Of a stretch of 52,003 bases of DNA, positions 1-8,181 are shown piece after piece (position 1 is the first letter of the stretch; each line of letters opens with the position of its first letter). Under the pieces are notes generated by a model that saw nothing but the letters and a program-made list of their open reading frames with translations, made no database searches and was not told the origin of the DNA. The position numbers were made by a program, and so were the translations under genes. Origin of the DNA: a virus; IMG/VR virus record IMGVR_UViG_3300015360_000006, positions 1-52,003 of that record; one strand, 5' to 3'.

Positions 1-123
1 ATGTTCGCCGCTTGTACGCTTGCATTCAACTTCGCGAACTCGGCCTTCAATGGGATGAGATCGCCGAACAATGGGACTGGAGTGCTAATGCCTAAGACCA
101 TTCACAAGGCTGCAATGGCAGCA
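1..123. repeat. Terminal direct repeat, first copy
   Basis: Bases 1-123 are identical to bases 51881-52003. The repeat starts inside the sigma-54 activator gene and runs into the next gene, so it interrupts coding sequence arbitrarily. That is what a circular assembly with a leftover end overlap looks like, and gives a unit genome of about 51,880 bp. A true packaged terminal repeat is possible but less likely, because nothing marks its borders. The last 32 codons of the activator gene also appear here, ending at position 95. Confidence 0.95.
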
Positions 124-684
124 CATTCTATCAGCGCCGCCGGACACAACGGCTACAACGCACGCGATGCCGCGGCACTGACGCGACTGGCGGCGCGATG
201 GCGCGCGAACAAGCAGAAGCCAATGCTTATCTCGGGTGAGACCTTTATGGTTACGCCTAGGTCCATGCAGATTTATTTGTACCGTGCGCGGTCGTACGTT
301 CGAGACAACCTGAATAACTATCCAGCGGATCTCATCACACTTACTGAGATGATGACATTCAAATTGGTGAAAGGTGATGTCATTATCTATGTTGCACCGC
401 GCAACAGATTGTCAGTCATTGCGGACACCACTGTGAGTGCCTTGGGCAAGGCAACAGGTCACGACTACAACGCCAAGCAATTGTTTGTGCACTGGATCAC
501 AAAGCCACACGATGCCGGCGAGTACCTAGACATCCCGGGCGATTACTCGCCCGACGATTTCACTTGGTTCGCCGATCAGGCGAGAGAGTACCGCGGCATT
601 ATCCACATCGTACAAGATGCTCAGAACCTTAGGGTTATCTGGGATAGCGAAAGAGTAGGAGGGTCAGATGAAAGTCCTTGGTAA
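88..684 (+). CDS. Hypothetical protein downstream of the sigma-54 activator
   Basis: This 198-residue protein is not recognised. The start at 88 is preferred because it overlaps the activator stop (at 95, equivalent to 51975) in an ATGCCTAA arrangement, which suggests translational coupling. An open frame upstream of it merely reads the activator gene in another frame. Residues about 20-65 are rich in Arg, Ala and Leu (for example ALTRLAARWRANKQK) and could form a small helical or HTH-like unit, followed by a mixed alpha/beta region with hydrophobic strands such as DVIIYVAP. Because the activator ATPase lacks a DNA-binding domain and this gene is coupled to it, it is a candidate partner, but that is only inference from position. 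Confidence 0.8.
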   Translation: MPKTIHKAAMAAHSISAAGHNGYNARDAAALTRLAARWRANKQKPMLISGETFMVTPRSMQIYLYRARSYVRDNLNNYPADLITLTEMMTFKLVKGDVIIYVAPRNRLSVIADTTVSALGKATGHDYNAKQLFVHWITKPHDAGEYLDIPGDYSPDDFTWFADQAREYRGIIHIVQDAQNLRVIWDSERVGGSDESPW

Positions 685-934
685 AATCCCATCCACTATA
701 GAGGAGTTGCTAGAGTATCCGGCCGACGCAGCGCAGCTGTCGGATGCGGATCTTCGCAAGATCCTCGCACCATATTTCCCACATACACGACCGACAGTAA
801 CCGCCAGTGCCGTTGAAGCTTTGATCGAACGCGCAGATAAAGTGATATCGGACGAAGCACTGTTGGCATTAGTACGTGCGCGTCAGAAAACTAGGTTGGA
901 AGCAGAAGCAAAAGCAGAGAAAGAAAAACTATGA
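668..934 (+). CDS. Small hypothetical helical protein
   Basis: This 88-residue protein is predicted to be mostly helical with a highly charged Lys/Glu/Ala-rich C-terminus. It has a good Shine-Dalgarno sequence (AGGAGG at about 657-662) inside the end of the preceding gene, which it overlaps by 17 bp, and its own TGA overlaps the next ATG (ATGA at 931). The tight packing argues that it is translated as part of the recombination/transcription operon. No family is recognised. Confidence 0.8.
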   Translation: MKVLGKIPSTIEELLEYPADAAQLSDADLRKILAPYFPHTRPTVTASAVEALIERADKVISDEALLALVRARQKTRLEAEAKAEKEKL

Positions 935-1833
935 CATTCGAATACGAGCCACAGATCTTACCCGGTTCACGATTCTTACTCGTGAACGCGTCGTCACTCA
1001 AGCTACTGGATTGCGATCTCAAGTATTCGCTAACAGTGCGAGGGTATCACGGTGACAAGGGTGACACCTCCATTCCGGACATCGGGTCTGCGCTGCACAA
1101 ATATGCAGAGACTTACACACGCAACGCCGGCGACCACCTTGAGGCGCTCATGGCCGCGCGTAAAGATTACCCGAACGTGCCCGTCAAGACTCTCGTCGCC
1201 GCCACCGCGCGCCGAACTTCTGTCGTGCTGCCGCCGGCCATCGAAGTGGACGGCGAAATGCTGCTGGAGGCTAAGTTCTCGCAGCCTTGGCTGCGCACTG
1301 TAATCAATGGCGAAGTGATTCAGATCGTATTGTGCGGTACGATGGATCACGTAGGCTACGGCGAGGGAGGCGTGCGCATCATTGACTATAAGTCGACGCA
1401 CTACGTTGCGATGAAGTCGGCACTGGATAAGTACGCGCACGAGTCGCAGTTCAAGTTCTACATGTGGGTCTTGTGGAAGTTTGGCGCAGCGATGCTACCG
1501 CTGAACCTGTACAACGACGTGCGGGAAGGTAAGTTCTCATCTCAGGTGTGCATCATTCAAGTCAATGGTACCGATCCTAGGTGGTACCTTGACAAGAAGC
1601 GGTACATGACTGACTACCAATTCGGGACGTACGAAAAAGCGCTGGCAGCTATGCTGCCTCGCATGGTAGAGAGCTTCACCTTAGACAGGCCTAACGCTAA
1701 CGGCATGCTATGCAATGCGTGTCAGTACTGCGAGTACAAGAAGGTCTGCTTTGCCGAGTCAGTCATGGAACGGACGGCAGAATTTGACCTGCTAACCCAA
1801 GGCAGGTACGATCCTTTGAACAGAACAAATTAA
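931..1833 (+). CDS. Cas4/RecB-like PD-(D/E)XK nuclease with Fe-S-type cysteines
   Basis: This 300-residue protein has the motif order of RecB/Cas4-family nucleases: an ALHKYAE helix with His near residue 56, Asp139 in GTMDHVG, Asp152-x-Lys154 in IIDYKS, and a QFKFYMW motif. One cysteine near the N-terminus (residue 28) and a C-terminal group at residues 261, 264, 267 and 273 match the 4Fe-4S arrangement of Cas4/AddB-type enzymes. Such nucleases resect double-strand ends to give 3' single strands. It sits directly before a Sak4-like ATPase, a pairing expected for phage recombination. Start by ATGA overlap with the preceding gene. Catalytic assignment is by motif only. Confidence 0.88.
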   Translation: MTFEYEPQILPGSRFLLVNASSLKLLDCDLKYSLTVRGYHGDKGDTSIPDIGSALHKYAETYTRNAGDHLEALMAARKDYPNVPVKTLVAATARRTSVVLPPAIEVDGEMLLEAKFSQPWLRTVINGEVIQIVLCGTMDHVGYGEGGVRIIDYKSTHYVAMKSALDKYAHESQFKFYMWVLWKFGAAMLPLNLYNDVREGKFSSQVCIIQVNGTDPRWYLDKKRYMTDYQFGTYEKALAAMLPRMVESFTLDRPNANGMLCNACQYCEYKKVCFAESVMERTAEFDLLTQGRYDPLNRTN

Positions 1834-1840
1834 TATTGAT

Positions 1841-2671
1841 ATGTCATTCTTATCTAGAAAAACAACGGGGCCCGCTGACACGGAATTGTCGGCGGCCGGC
1901 GCCAACATGATGGCGACCGCGATGCCAGCCGTCGCCGCCTCACCACAACCTGCCTCGCACGGAATCTTTCTGCTGCCACTCAGTGCAAAGACTGGTGCAA
2001 GGCCAGTGGCAAACATCATTGTCGTGGCCGAGAGCGGCCATGGCAAAACCACATCGCTTGAGAATCTTGACTGGGCCAGCGGCAAGATTGCGTTCATCGA
2101 TACTGAGCTTAAGGGATTTGATTGGCAGCACAAGATCCCCGAAGACTGTTACTTCAAGGCAACGTCCGGCGAGAACTGCTTGGCCATCATGCGCCACGTG
2201 GAGAGCAATCCGAAGTTTGAGATTGCAGTCGTTGACTCGTTCACGGACTACGGCATCACTGCAAATGAGGATTGCAAGTCTAAGGCTGCGGGTTACGAAG
2301 CGTATAAGCTGAACACGACTGCCATTGTCAAGTTCCTCAAAGCCGCGCGCTCTTCACGTGTGCGCTGGATTGTGCTGGCAGTGCCGGAGTTGCTTACGAT
2401 GGAGTCGACGGGCAACACATCAGGCGTGGTGATCAAGCGCGCATCTGTGATGGGTCGCGAGATGGAGGGCAAGGTCGAGGCAGCATTTGCCTACGCGGTC
2501 TACATCAAGATTGTTTCCGAGCCCGGCAAGCGGAACCAATACTTCTTCGTGCTGCAATCGGATGGGAAGTCGCAGGCTAAGATCCCGCGCGGTGTGACGG
2601 AGGCGCTTCAAATTCCGTCCGATATGAACGGGCTTCTCAAGCTCATTGAAAAGTCTGAGGCTAAGGTTTAG
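1841..2671 (+). CDS. Sak4-like P-loop ATPase (single-strand annealing/recombination)
   Basis: This 276-residue RecA-fold ATPase has a Walker A motif AESGHGKTTS at about residues 66-75, a short Walker B strand IAVVDSF at about 130-136, and a following hydrophobic strand WIVLAVPE. Size, motifs and position between a Cas4-like nuclease and an SSB-like gene fit the phage Sak4/AAA-ATPase family, which binds single-stranded DNA and promotes annealing. The first 55 residues are Ala/Pro-rich and low in complexity. The start is preceded by an A/T-rich leader (AACAAATTAATATTGAT) rather than a clear Shine-Dalgarno. A generic phage AAA ATPase is the alternative. Confidence 0.82.
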   Translation: MSFLSRKTTGPADTELSAAGANMMATAMPAVAASPQPASHGIFLLPLSAKTGARPVANIIVVAESGHGKTTSLENLDWASGKIAFIDTELKGFDWQHKIPEDCYFKATSGENCLAIMRHVESNPKFEIAVVDSFTDYGITANEDCKSKAAGYEAYKLNTTAIVKFLKAARSSRVRWIVLAVPELLTMESTGNTSGVVIKRASVMGREMEGKVEAAFAYAVYIKIVSEPGKRNQYFFVLQSDGKSQAKIPRGVTEALQIPSDMNGLLKLIEKSEAKV

Positions 2672-2682
2672 TTACAGACATG

Positions 2683-2704
2683 CAGCCTATCTGCGGGTAG
2701 GCTG
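2683..2704 (+). other. Hairpin between the Sak4-like gene and rpoN
   Basis: A 7-bp perfect stem (CAGCCTA / TAGGCTG) with an 8-nt loop lies in the 58-nt gap between the ATPase stop and the rpoN start and is followed by TAGTTTG. The short T run makes it at best a leaky terminator; it may act as an attenuator or mRNA-stability element setting RpoN dosage relative to the recombination genes. Confidence 0.45.
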
Positions 2705-2729
2705 TAGTTTGCAACTAAGAAAGTAAATT

Positions 2730-4196
2730 ATGAATACAGCATTGACACAAAAATTAGGGCAGACGTTAGTCTTGTCGCCGCAACTTCAACAGTCGCTGGC
2801 GGTCCTTGCGGCACCCGTACTGGAGTTGCGCGCGTTAGTCTCGAAAGAGTTAGAAAGCAATCCACTGCTCGAGTCGGTCAGCGATGTCGAGGAATCTGTG
2901 GAGGCGCGCGAGACTCGCGAAGATATGGAGGCCGCCATGGCCGATCCGCACGAGCCGCCGTTGGATGTGCAGTACGACCCGGCGAAGGAACCTGCGGCCG
3001 AAGACTCTGACTTCGACAAGGAGTTGCGCAGCTTATTAGAACTTGACCGCGACCTGTACGATTCACAATCGCTAGGCTCACTGAACACTTCATCGGATGC
3101 CGACGAGGAGCGCAGGCAATTCATGCTTGACTCGGCCAAGGCACCGCACACTTTGCAAGAGGAACTTGAGCAGCAGGTTCAAGGTATGCTCAATCTGACA
3201 TACGACGCTCGAGACGAGGCAATGGTATTTACACAGAACATTGATGAGCGCGGGTACTTGAATGTCCCATCAGATTTGTTCACTGAACATTTCATCGTGA
3301 GCATGCAGATGGTGCTTGAACCGCCGGGCATTGGCGCACGTAGCTTGCGCGAATCATTGAGGATTCAAACGATGCGCCATGCAAATCCCAACACGTTAGC
3401 GCTGTCTATCTTGGATTGGCACTTTGAGTTATTAAGTAAGCGCAAGTTTAATACAATTGCGGAGATTCTTGGTCTGGATTATGACGAGGTGTGCGATGCG
3501 TGCGCGTGGATTGCCAAGTTAAATCCCTATCCGGCGGCGCAATTCTACAACGCTGACAGCTCAGTTGTGACGCCAGAGCTTGATGTCGTTGCCGTCGCTG
3601 GTGTCATGGAAGTTCACCAACGCTCGGATTACTTACCCAATCTGCGCATAAGCAGTGGCGTCGCGCGCTTGGTAACTCATGCGGCGACCGACGCGACGAC
3701 GCGTGACTACATTCGCGAGAAGATCAGAGCGGGTAAGTTCTTCATCCGTAGTATTCATCAGCGACAGAATACAATTCTCCGCGTGGCAACTGAAATTGTA
3801 CGGCGGCAACATAATTTCTTTGCAAGTGGCAACGTCCTTGAATTACTACCGCTGACCATGTCGCAAGTTGCCGATGCCGTCGGCGTGCACGAGACCACCG
3901 TGAGCCGTGCGGTTTCCGGTAAGTACATGAGCACACCGCATGGAGTTCTTGAGTTGCGTTACTTCTTCTCATGCGGTGTGGCGAACGCGAGCGGAGTCGA
4001 CACGTCGAATCGCTCAGTCAAGTTGATGCTGGTGGAGATCATCGCGGGCGAGGACAAGAAGAATCCTTACTCGGATGAAGCCTTGGTTGCAGTATTGAAC
4101 TCCCGCGGCATGTGCATCGCCCGGCGCACGGCGGCCAAGTATCGCGCAGAGCATAACATTCTGCCGCGTCACTTGCGTGTAATTCATGGCACGTAG
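2730..4196 (+). CDS. rpoN: RNA polymerase sigma-54 factor (RpoN), phage-encoded
   Basis: This 488-residue protein is a full-length sigma-54. Region I is at residues 1-50 (LSPQLQQSLAVL, ending LESNPLLE), followed by an acidic region II, then the core-binding region with NIDERGYLNVP and LEPPGIGARSLRESL, an HTH (about 375-400, VADAVGVHETTVSRAVSGKY), the GVLELRYFFS segment, and an RpoN box ARRTAAKYRA at about 464-473 (family consensus ARRTVAKYRE). Sigma-54 directs host core polymerase to -24/-12 promoters and needs an AAA+ activator to open them. A cognate activator gene lies in the same operon about 3.5 kb upstream across the circle junction. No domain is missing, so function is likely. An A-rich leader, not a Shine-Dalgarno, precedes the ATG. 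Confidence 0.97.
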   Translation: MNTALTQKLGQTLVLSPQLQQSLAVLAAPVLELRALVSKELESNPLLESVSDVEESVEARETREDMEAAMADPHEPPLDVQYDPAKEPAAEDSDFDKELRSLLELDRDLYDSQSLGSLNTSSDADEERRQFMLDSAKAPHTLQEELEQQVQGMLNLTYDARDEAMVFTQNIDERGYLNVPSDLFTEHFIVSMQMVLEPPGIGARSLRESLRIQTMRHANPNTLALSILDWHFELLSKRKFNTIAEILGLDYDEVCDACAWIAKLNPYPAAQFYNADSSVVTPELDVVAVAGVMEVHQRSDYLPNLRISSGVARLVTHAATDATTRDYIREKIRAGKFFIRSIHQRQNTILRVATEIVRRQHNFFASGNVLELLPLTMSQVADAVGVHETTVSRAVSGKYMSTPHGVLELRYFFSCGVANASGVDTSNRSVKLMLVEIIAGEDKKNPYSDEALVAVLNSRGMCIARRTAAKYRAEHNILPRHLRVIHGT

Positions 4197-4202
4197 GCAG
4201 CT
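4187..4202 (+). promoter_or_regulatory. Candidate sigma-54 promoter after rpoN, driving the SSB gene
   Basis: The element TGGCACGTAGGCAGCT has a perfect TGGCACG -24 box and GC exactly 10 bases after GG (consensus TGGCACG-N4-TTGCW). It overlaps the last codons of rpoN and points at the SSB-like gene, giving a predicted start near 4213 and a leader of about 280 nt. The -12 box reads CAGCT rather than TTGCA, as in two other candidates in this genome. Confidence 0.7.
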
Positions 4203-4491
4203 TACCTATTTTGCGAGCGGTCGGATGGGCCGTTAGCTCTGTATCTTGTGATACGGATAACAGTACATTACATAAATAGGGATCAGTAATGTACTGCCAA
4301 TTTTGCTGAGCCCTGAAAGCCAGCGACTAGTGAGCTATGATTTCGTAGGAGATCTACGAATGGGGTACGCCAGAACGGGAGTGGCGGAGGTTGCAAGGCC
4401 TTGTGTTTTCCTCCATGAAACACTCACTAGGTAATTTCCAAGCACGTTAAGTGACTGGAATTCAAAACAAAACAAAACAAAACAAAACAAA
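4203..4491 (+). other. Structured 5' leader upstream of the SSB-like gene
   Basis: This 290-nt gene-free stretch contains an 11-bp perfect stem (4261-4271 with 4286-4296, 14-nt loop), a 7-bp stem (4342-4348 with 4354-4360) and several shorter ones. It ends in the A-rich repeat that precedes the SSB start. It would be the 5' leader of a transcript from the candidate sigma-54 promoter at 4187. A sigma-70-like pair (TTGTGA, 17 bp, TACATA, around 4247-4275) is also present but weak. The leader may hold a regulatory RNA; no known riboswitch class was recognised. Confidence 0.5.
4464..4491 (+). repeat. (AAAAC)5 repeat directly before the SSB start codon
   Basis: Five AAAAC units followed by AAA run straight into the ATG at 4492, where a Shine-Dalgarno should be. 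Shorter AACAAA-type leaders precede many other genes here (for example 7202, 8182, 43878, 44756, 48663), so this probably acts as an unstructured A-rich translation enhancer. Confidence 0.75.
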
Positions 4492-4995
4492 ATGGGACTC
4501 ATCCGTAAAGCAGCACTGCCTGACAATAGCTGCGGTATTCCGCAGGAGTATTACAACGTGGCTATTGTGGAAGCCAAAGCCCAGAAGTCCAAGCGCACGG
4601 GCGCAGACATGATCGTTCTGAAGCTGGAGATCCTCTCTCCCAAAGAGGTTCCTGTCGAGGGAAAGCTCGTCCGCACTCAAGGACGCAAGTTCGACCACTA
4701 CATCGTGGCTTCGGAGAACGACAACCGATGGGTCAAGGAGATCGAGACCCTGCTGGGCGATGAGCTGCCGGCAGAAGTTGACAGCACCGAGCTGGCCATT
4801 GGGGCCGCTGCTGACTTGCAAGGTATGGTTCTGATGAACGTCTCGCTCAAAGCCGAGGAGCGTTACAAGAACCAGCCCGGGACCTACGAGCCGGAGATCG
4901 TCAACGGCCAGAAGATCGTCATCGGGTATGGCATTAGGTTCGCCGATGCCAACCGCCCGCGTGCGATCTCCGCCGAGGCCGCCGGTCTGGCCTAA
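4492..4995 (+). CDS. SSB-like single-stranded DNA-binding protein (DUF669-like)
   Basis: This 167-residue protein resembles the phage DUF669 group, which act as single-strand binding proteins: an N-terminal strand YYNVAIVEAKAQKSKRTGADMIVLKLEI followed by a conserved Lys-rich, aromatic middle and a C-terminal strand. Codon use is more G/C-biased at third positions than in neighbours, as for the capsid gene, which suggests high expression. It has its own candidate sigma-54 promoter (4187), a structured leader and a terminator right after it (5020), so it is an independent high-output unit. Assignment by pattern and context, not by alignment. Confidence 0.68.
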   Translation: MGLIRKAALPDNSCGIPQEYYNVAIVEAKAQKSKRTGADMIVLKLEILSPKEVPVEGKLVRTQGRKFDHYIVASENDNRWVKEIETLLGDELPAEVDSTELAIGAAADLQGMVLMNVSLKAEERYKNQPGTYEPEIVNGQKIVIGYGIRFADANRPRAISAEAAGLA

Positions 4996-5018
4996 GCCAG
5001 CAAGACACAGACAGTATG

Positions 5019-5056
5019 AGGCGCGAGCTCCACAAGGGCTCGCGCCTTTCTCTTTT
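5019..5056 (+). terminator. Intrinsic terminator after the SSB-like gene
   Basis: A perfect 9-bp GC-rich stem (GGCGCGAGC 5020-5028 with GCTCGCGCC 5038-5046) is followed by TTTCTCTTTT. It lies 25 nt after the SSB stop and just before the polymerase gene. An ATG at 5016 in frame with the polymerase gene falls in this hairpin and is unlikely to be its start. Confidence 0.85.
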
Positions 5057-5060
5057 CAAT

Positions 5061-6416
5061 ATGAATGTACATTATGTTTTAGGACATAGGTCGCGTTATG
5101 ATTTAGTTAACAAGGCATTCTCAGGACCTGCTCAAGTCTTTCTTGAAGACATATCGCTAGAGCTTAGCATTACGCACACTGTGTCTTGGTCCGACATGCC
5201 TATACCGCAGGTTAGTCATTGTGTTCTGGCCGGACCCAAAGCTTGGGCGCTGTGCGGATTCACTGAACGCGATGTGGGTGTGGTGATTGAGCGTGGCAAT
5301 GTAACTTACGTGTGCTCTTACCATCCGCAAGACGCCGTAGACGTGCGCAAGATTGACGAGTTGTTCACCGGGGTTGAAGACAGCGAACCCGACGAGGACG
5401 ATGCAGGTTCGGCCAAAGATGGCGCAACCACTCAGCGTATTAATTATCGCTTCTGGATACAGATCCACACTGAGAAACTGATTGCGCCCATACAGAAGCA
5501 TCGTCCGTTTAGCATGCGGATGGAGTCGTTGGTAAATTGTGGGTTTCCAAACTCAACGTATCTTTACCTAGACATTGAGACACACCCGCCTACCAATACA
5601 TTGCAGTGCATTACTGTAGGGTTTGACGAAGGCGCGGTGTTCTCCATTACGATCTACAATTACAAAGGAGAGTTGCAACCCGACGCACTGGACAGCATGG
5701 TCTGGCTGGTGCGAGCGCTCAAACGCTACACAGTTGTGATCCACAACGCCGCGTTCGACTTGCCATTCTTGGCAATGTTCCATGGCTTGGCGCACGGAGA
5801 TAAGATACACGATACCATGCTTATCTGGCATCGCATGTTTCCCGAGGCTGACAAGTCTTTGGCCCATGTGATTCAAGCGCTTACCAATCTACCTTATCAC
5901 AAGGATGAGGCTGGCACATTCTGTCCTCACAACCACAAGCAGCAGCAGACTTTGCTGGTGTACAATGCGCGTGATGTGTACGCATTGCGCGAGGTTCACA
6001 AGATGATGTTGCCCTTGAGTGCCAGCGCCCAATCAGTTTGCGATAGCATCCCTGATTATCTTTTCACTGGCTTGCTCGGGTTCTACATCAATGATCGCAG
6101 GTTGGCGCATCATCGGAAGCGCTTGTCTGTCGCCGCCCAGCAGCTTGAACGCATCATGCGCTTGCTAGTTGGTGTCAGTGATTTCAATCCTAACTCCGGC
6201 AAGCAGGTACAGATTTGGTTGTACGACAAACTCAAATACAAACCTCCTACGCTTACCGACAGCGGCGCGCCGGCGACGGATGCTACTACGTTGTACAAGT
6301 TACTGATCACACATCCTAAGAATGTGGCTTTGCAAGTGCTGCTTGAGATCAAGGAAAATTCCAAGCGACTATCGTCCATCAATTATAAACCATACACTCA
6401 ACTCAACGAGCGATGA
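5061..6416 (+). CDS. Family A DNA polymerase, N-terminal half: 3'-5' exonuclease plus thumb
   Basis: This 451-residue protein carries a DnaQ-like proofreading domain: Exo I LYLDIETH near residue 171, Exo II VIHNAAFDLPFL near 228 and Exo III YNARDVYAL near 301. After it, FNPNSGKQVQIWLYDKL near residue 375 matches the start of the family A polymerase domain, and the protein stops just after SKRLSSINY, the usual KLxSTY position. The palm and fingers are encoded separately at 11066-12052. The start at 5061 is chosen because the upstream in-frame ATG lies in a terminator stem. Residues 1-160 are unlike known domains. Its TGA overlaps the ligase ATG. Confidence 0.9.
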   Translation: MNVHYVLGHRSRYDLVNKAFSGPAQVFLEDISLELSITHTVSWSDMPIPQVSHCVLAGPKAWALCGFTERDVGVVIERGNVTYVCSYHPQDAVDVRKIDELFTGVEDSEPDEDDAGSAKDGATTQRINYRFWIQIHTEKLIAPIQKHRPFSMRMESLVNCGFPNSTYLYLDIETHPPTNTLQCITVGFDEGAVFSITIYNYKGELQPDALDSMVWLVRALKRYTVVIHNAAFDLPFLAMFHGLAHGDKIHDTMLIWHRMFPEADKSLAHVIQALTNLPYHKDEAGTFCPHNHKQQQTLLVYNARDVYALREVHKMMLPLSASAQSVCDSIPDYLFTGLLGFYINDRRLAHHRKRLSVAAQQLERIMRLLVGVSDFNPNSGKQVQIWLYDKLKYKPPTLTDSGAPATDATTLYKLLITHPKNVALQVLLEIKENSKRLSSINYKPYTQLNER

Positions 6417-7183
6417 AACAAACACGCAATGCAGCCATTGCTGCGTCTATCTCGCGGCCGTGCGAGGTCTTCGCCGAGCCTGTCACTTCCGGTTGGGAGT
6501 GCCGCCCCAAACTTAACGGTGTCTTCGCACGCTGGGATTCGGCGTCGCAGACACTGTACTCTAAGCGTGGGATTGCATTCAAGCAGCACCTGATTCCGCT
6601 TATCTATGCCGCACTGGAGAAAACGCGCCTCGATCTAGATGGTGAGATCTGGGCTGACGATATTCCGTTGCAAGTTATTTGCGGCATGTTGAACCATGAG
6701 CGCGACGAGATGGCGCCCGATGCGCTCAAGTTAAACTACGTTGCCTTCGACGCACCCGACAAGAGTAGGATGATTCCCTACAAGTTTCGGTACAGTCAGG
6801 TGAGGGAGTCGGGCGTGTACAATTTAGATGATCTAGACAATGTCACGACAGGCAACACCGACGGTTACATCTACCGTTTCTTGAATGGTGTCTACATACC
6901 CGGCGTCAATGGCAACATCAGGAAGCTGAAATCGTGGCGCGACATGGAAGTGGATGTCATTGGCGCGGAGCTTGCGGATCCTAATTCCCTGATGCACGGT
7001 ATGCTGGGCGGATTGTTGTGCCGCATGGAGAACGGTGTTAAGTTCTCTGTAGGTTCAGGCTTCAATATCCCGGAGCGACAGGAGTTCATCAAGGATTACC
7101 CTATGCGCATCAAGGTTAAATATCTTTCACTATCAACCGCAGGTGTTCCTTTGAATCCTGTGTACATCGGTCTCGACTTGTGA
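6413..7183 (+). CDS. ATP-dependent DNA ligase
   Basis: This 256-residue protein shows the nucleotidyltransferase motifs of ATP-dependent ligases in order: motif I KLNGVFARW (Lys as the adenylated residue, consensus KxDGxR with Asn for Asp), motif III LDGEIW, motif IIIa LNYVAFDA, motif IV TDGYIYR and motif V RKLKSW. The C-terminal 90 residues would form a short OB domain. It seals nicks during phage replication and repair. It overlaps the polymerase half by ATGA, so the two are translationally coupled. The Asn in motif I and Thr in motif IV are variants to note. Confidence 0.87.
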   Translation: MKQTRNAAIAASISRPCEVFAEPVTSGWECRPKLNGVFARWDSASQTLYSKRGIAFKQHLIPLIYAALEKTRLDLDGEIWADDIPLQVICGMLNHERDEMAPDALKLNYVAFDAPDKSRMIPYKFRYSQVRESGVYNLDDLDNVTTGNTDGYIYRFLNGVYIPGVNGNIRKLKSWRDMEVDVIGAELADPNSLMHGMLGGLLCRMENGVKFSVGSGFNIPERQEFIKDYPMRIKVKYLSLSTAGVPLNPVYIGLDL

Positions 7184-7201
7184 ACCAGAAGGAAAAAACA
7201 A

Positions 7202-7846
7202 ATGATAACAGTTAAAGCAAGTGACATCCTGAATGTTATTGCTCTCGAAGGTGTGGTAATCCGTCATGACGGATGTTCCGATACTGACACAGCCCTCAGC
7301 ATCAACAGATCGGGCCGTATAATGTACATGGCATCCAAGCTGTCCGATCGTGGAGTGTGCTCAATCATTACAACCAGGCAGTGGGGGGTCTTTATGATCG
7401 AACTCCATGATGAGTACGTACAAGCTGATAACAACAGGATGCTTGTGTGGGATGAAGAGGCAATTACGAGGTTGGAAAACTGGAAATACATTGTCAAGGA
7501 GGAAGACATCGACGGGTTTGCATCCAAAATTAAGAAGCCCAAAGCAGCTGTGGCTAACCTGAAACCCACGGAGGTTAACATCTGCGAAGCTGCACGCTTG
7601 GCACTCAACGCTCAGTACAATCTTAACATCCCAGAGCTTGGAGATCATGAAGACTGCGATGGAGGGATTGATGTATACGGATTCGATGGCGGTCAGCTTT
7701 CAGTCTGCCTTGATAAGTGCCAGATTGAGTTGTACCTCTTCACCCCGGGCGAAGGTGATGTCGTCCACAATTACACCTTCGCACTGGGCGATATCGTCAA
7801 GACCTACGACAACCGAAAGCATTTGATCTCTCCGGGTCAGGAGTAG
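7202..7846 (+). CDS. Hypothetical protein
   Basis: This 214-residue protein is not recognised. It is a mixed alpha/beta sequence with an acidic C-terminal half (for example LGDHEDCDGGIDVYGFDGG). An AAGGAAAAAACAA leader precedes the ATG. It follows the ligase by 18 nt and is followed by a weak hairpin. Confidence 0.75.
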   Translation: MITVKASDILNVIALEGVVIRHDGCSDTDTALSINRSGRIMYMASKLSDRGVCSIITTRQWGVFMIELHDEYVQADNNRMLVWDEEAITRLENWKYIVKEEDIDGFASKIKKPKAAVANLKPTEVNICEAARLALNAQYNLNIPELGDHEDCDGGIDVYGFDGGQLSVCLDKCQIELYLFTPGEGDVVHNYTFALGDIVKTYDNRKHLISPGQE

Positions 7847-7863
7847 ATCTCACAATAGGCGAA

Positions 7864-7887
7864 CCCGCTGCGGCGGGCCTTCCGCTT
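7864..7887 (+). terminator. Weak terminator-like hairpin
   Basis: A 5-bp CCCGC/GCGGG stem with a TGCG loop (7864-7877) is followed by CCTTCCGCTT. The tail is only partly T-rich, so termination would be inefficient. Confidence 0.3.
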
Positions 7888-7922
7888 AGCTACCACAAGT
7901 TGGTGGTTAAGGAGAAGGCAAC

Positions 7923-8171
7923 ATGAATTACGAATACATAGACACAAATGATCCTGTCTTGCAGTTGACCGAAGCTCAAAAAGCTAGCTGGCGAAAGAAC
8001 GACAGTTACAATGAGAAGATGGTTGTAGTATACCAGTACATCAGGTTTCTTGGTTACAGGAATAATGATTATAAGGACGAATGGTTCAATTGCGACAAAG
8101 ATCCGGTTGACATTGATGCCGTTGAGGTAGAGATCGAACATCACTTCGACAACGTATCCAAGGAAAGTTAA
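7923..8171 (+). CDS. Small acidic hypothetical protein
   Basis: This 82-residue acidic protein is rich in Asp, Asn and Tyr (for example YRNNDYKDEWFNCDKD). A good Shine-Dalgarno (AAGGAG, about 7909-7914) precedes the ATG. It sits directly before thyX. No family recognised. Confidence 0.7.
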   Translation: MNYEYIDTNDPVLQLTEAQKASWRKNDSYNEKMVVVYQYIRFLGYRNNDYKDEWFNCDKDPVDIDAVEVEIEHHFDNVSKES

Positions 8172-8181
8172 CAAACAAATT

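Noticed and set aside
4380-4395. TGGCGGAGGTTGCA in the SSB leader as a sigma-54 promoter
   Set aside because: Spacing GG-N8-GC is two bases short and the -24 box lacks CAC.
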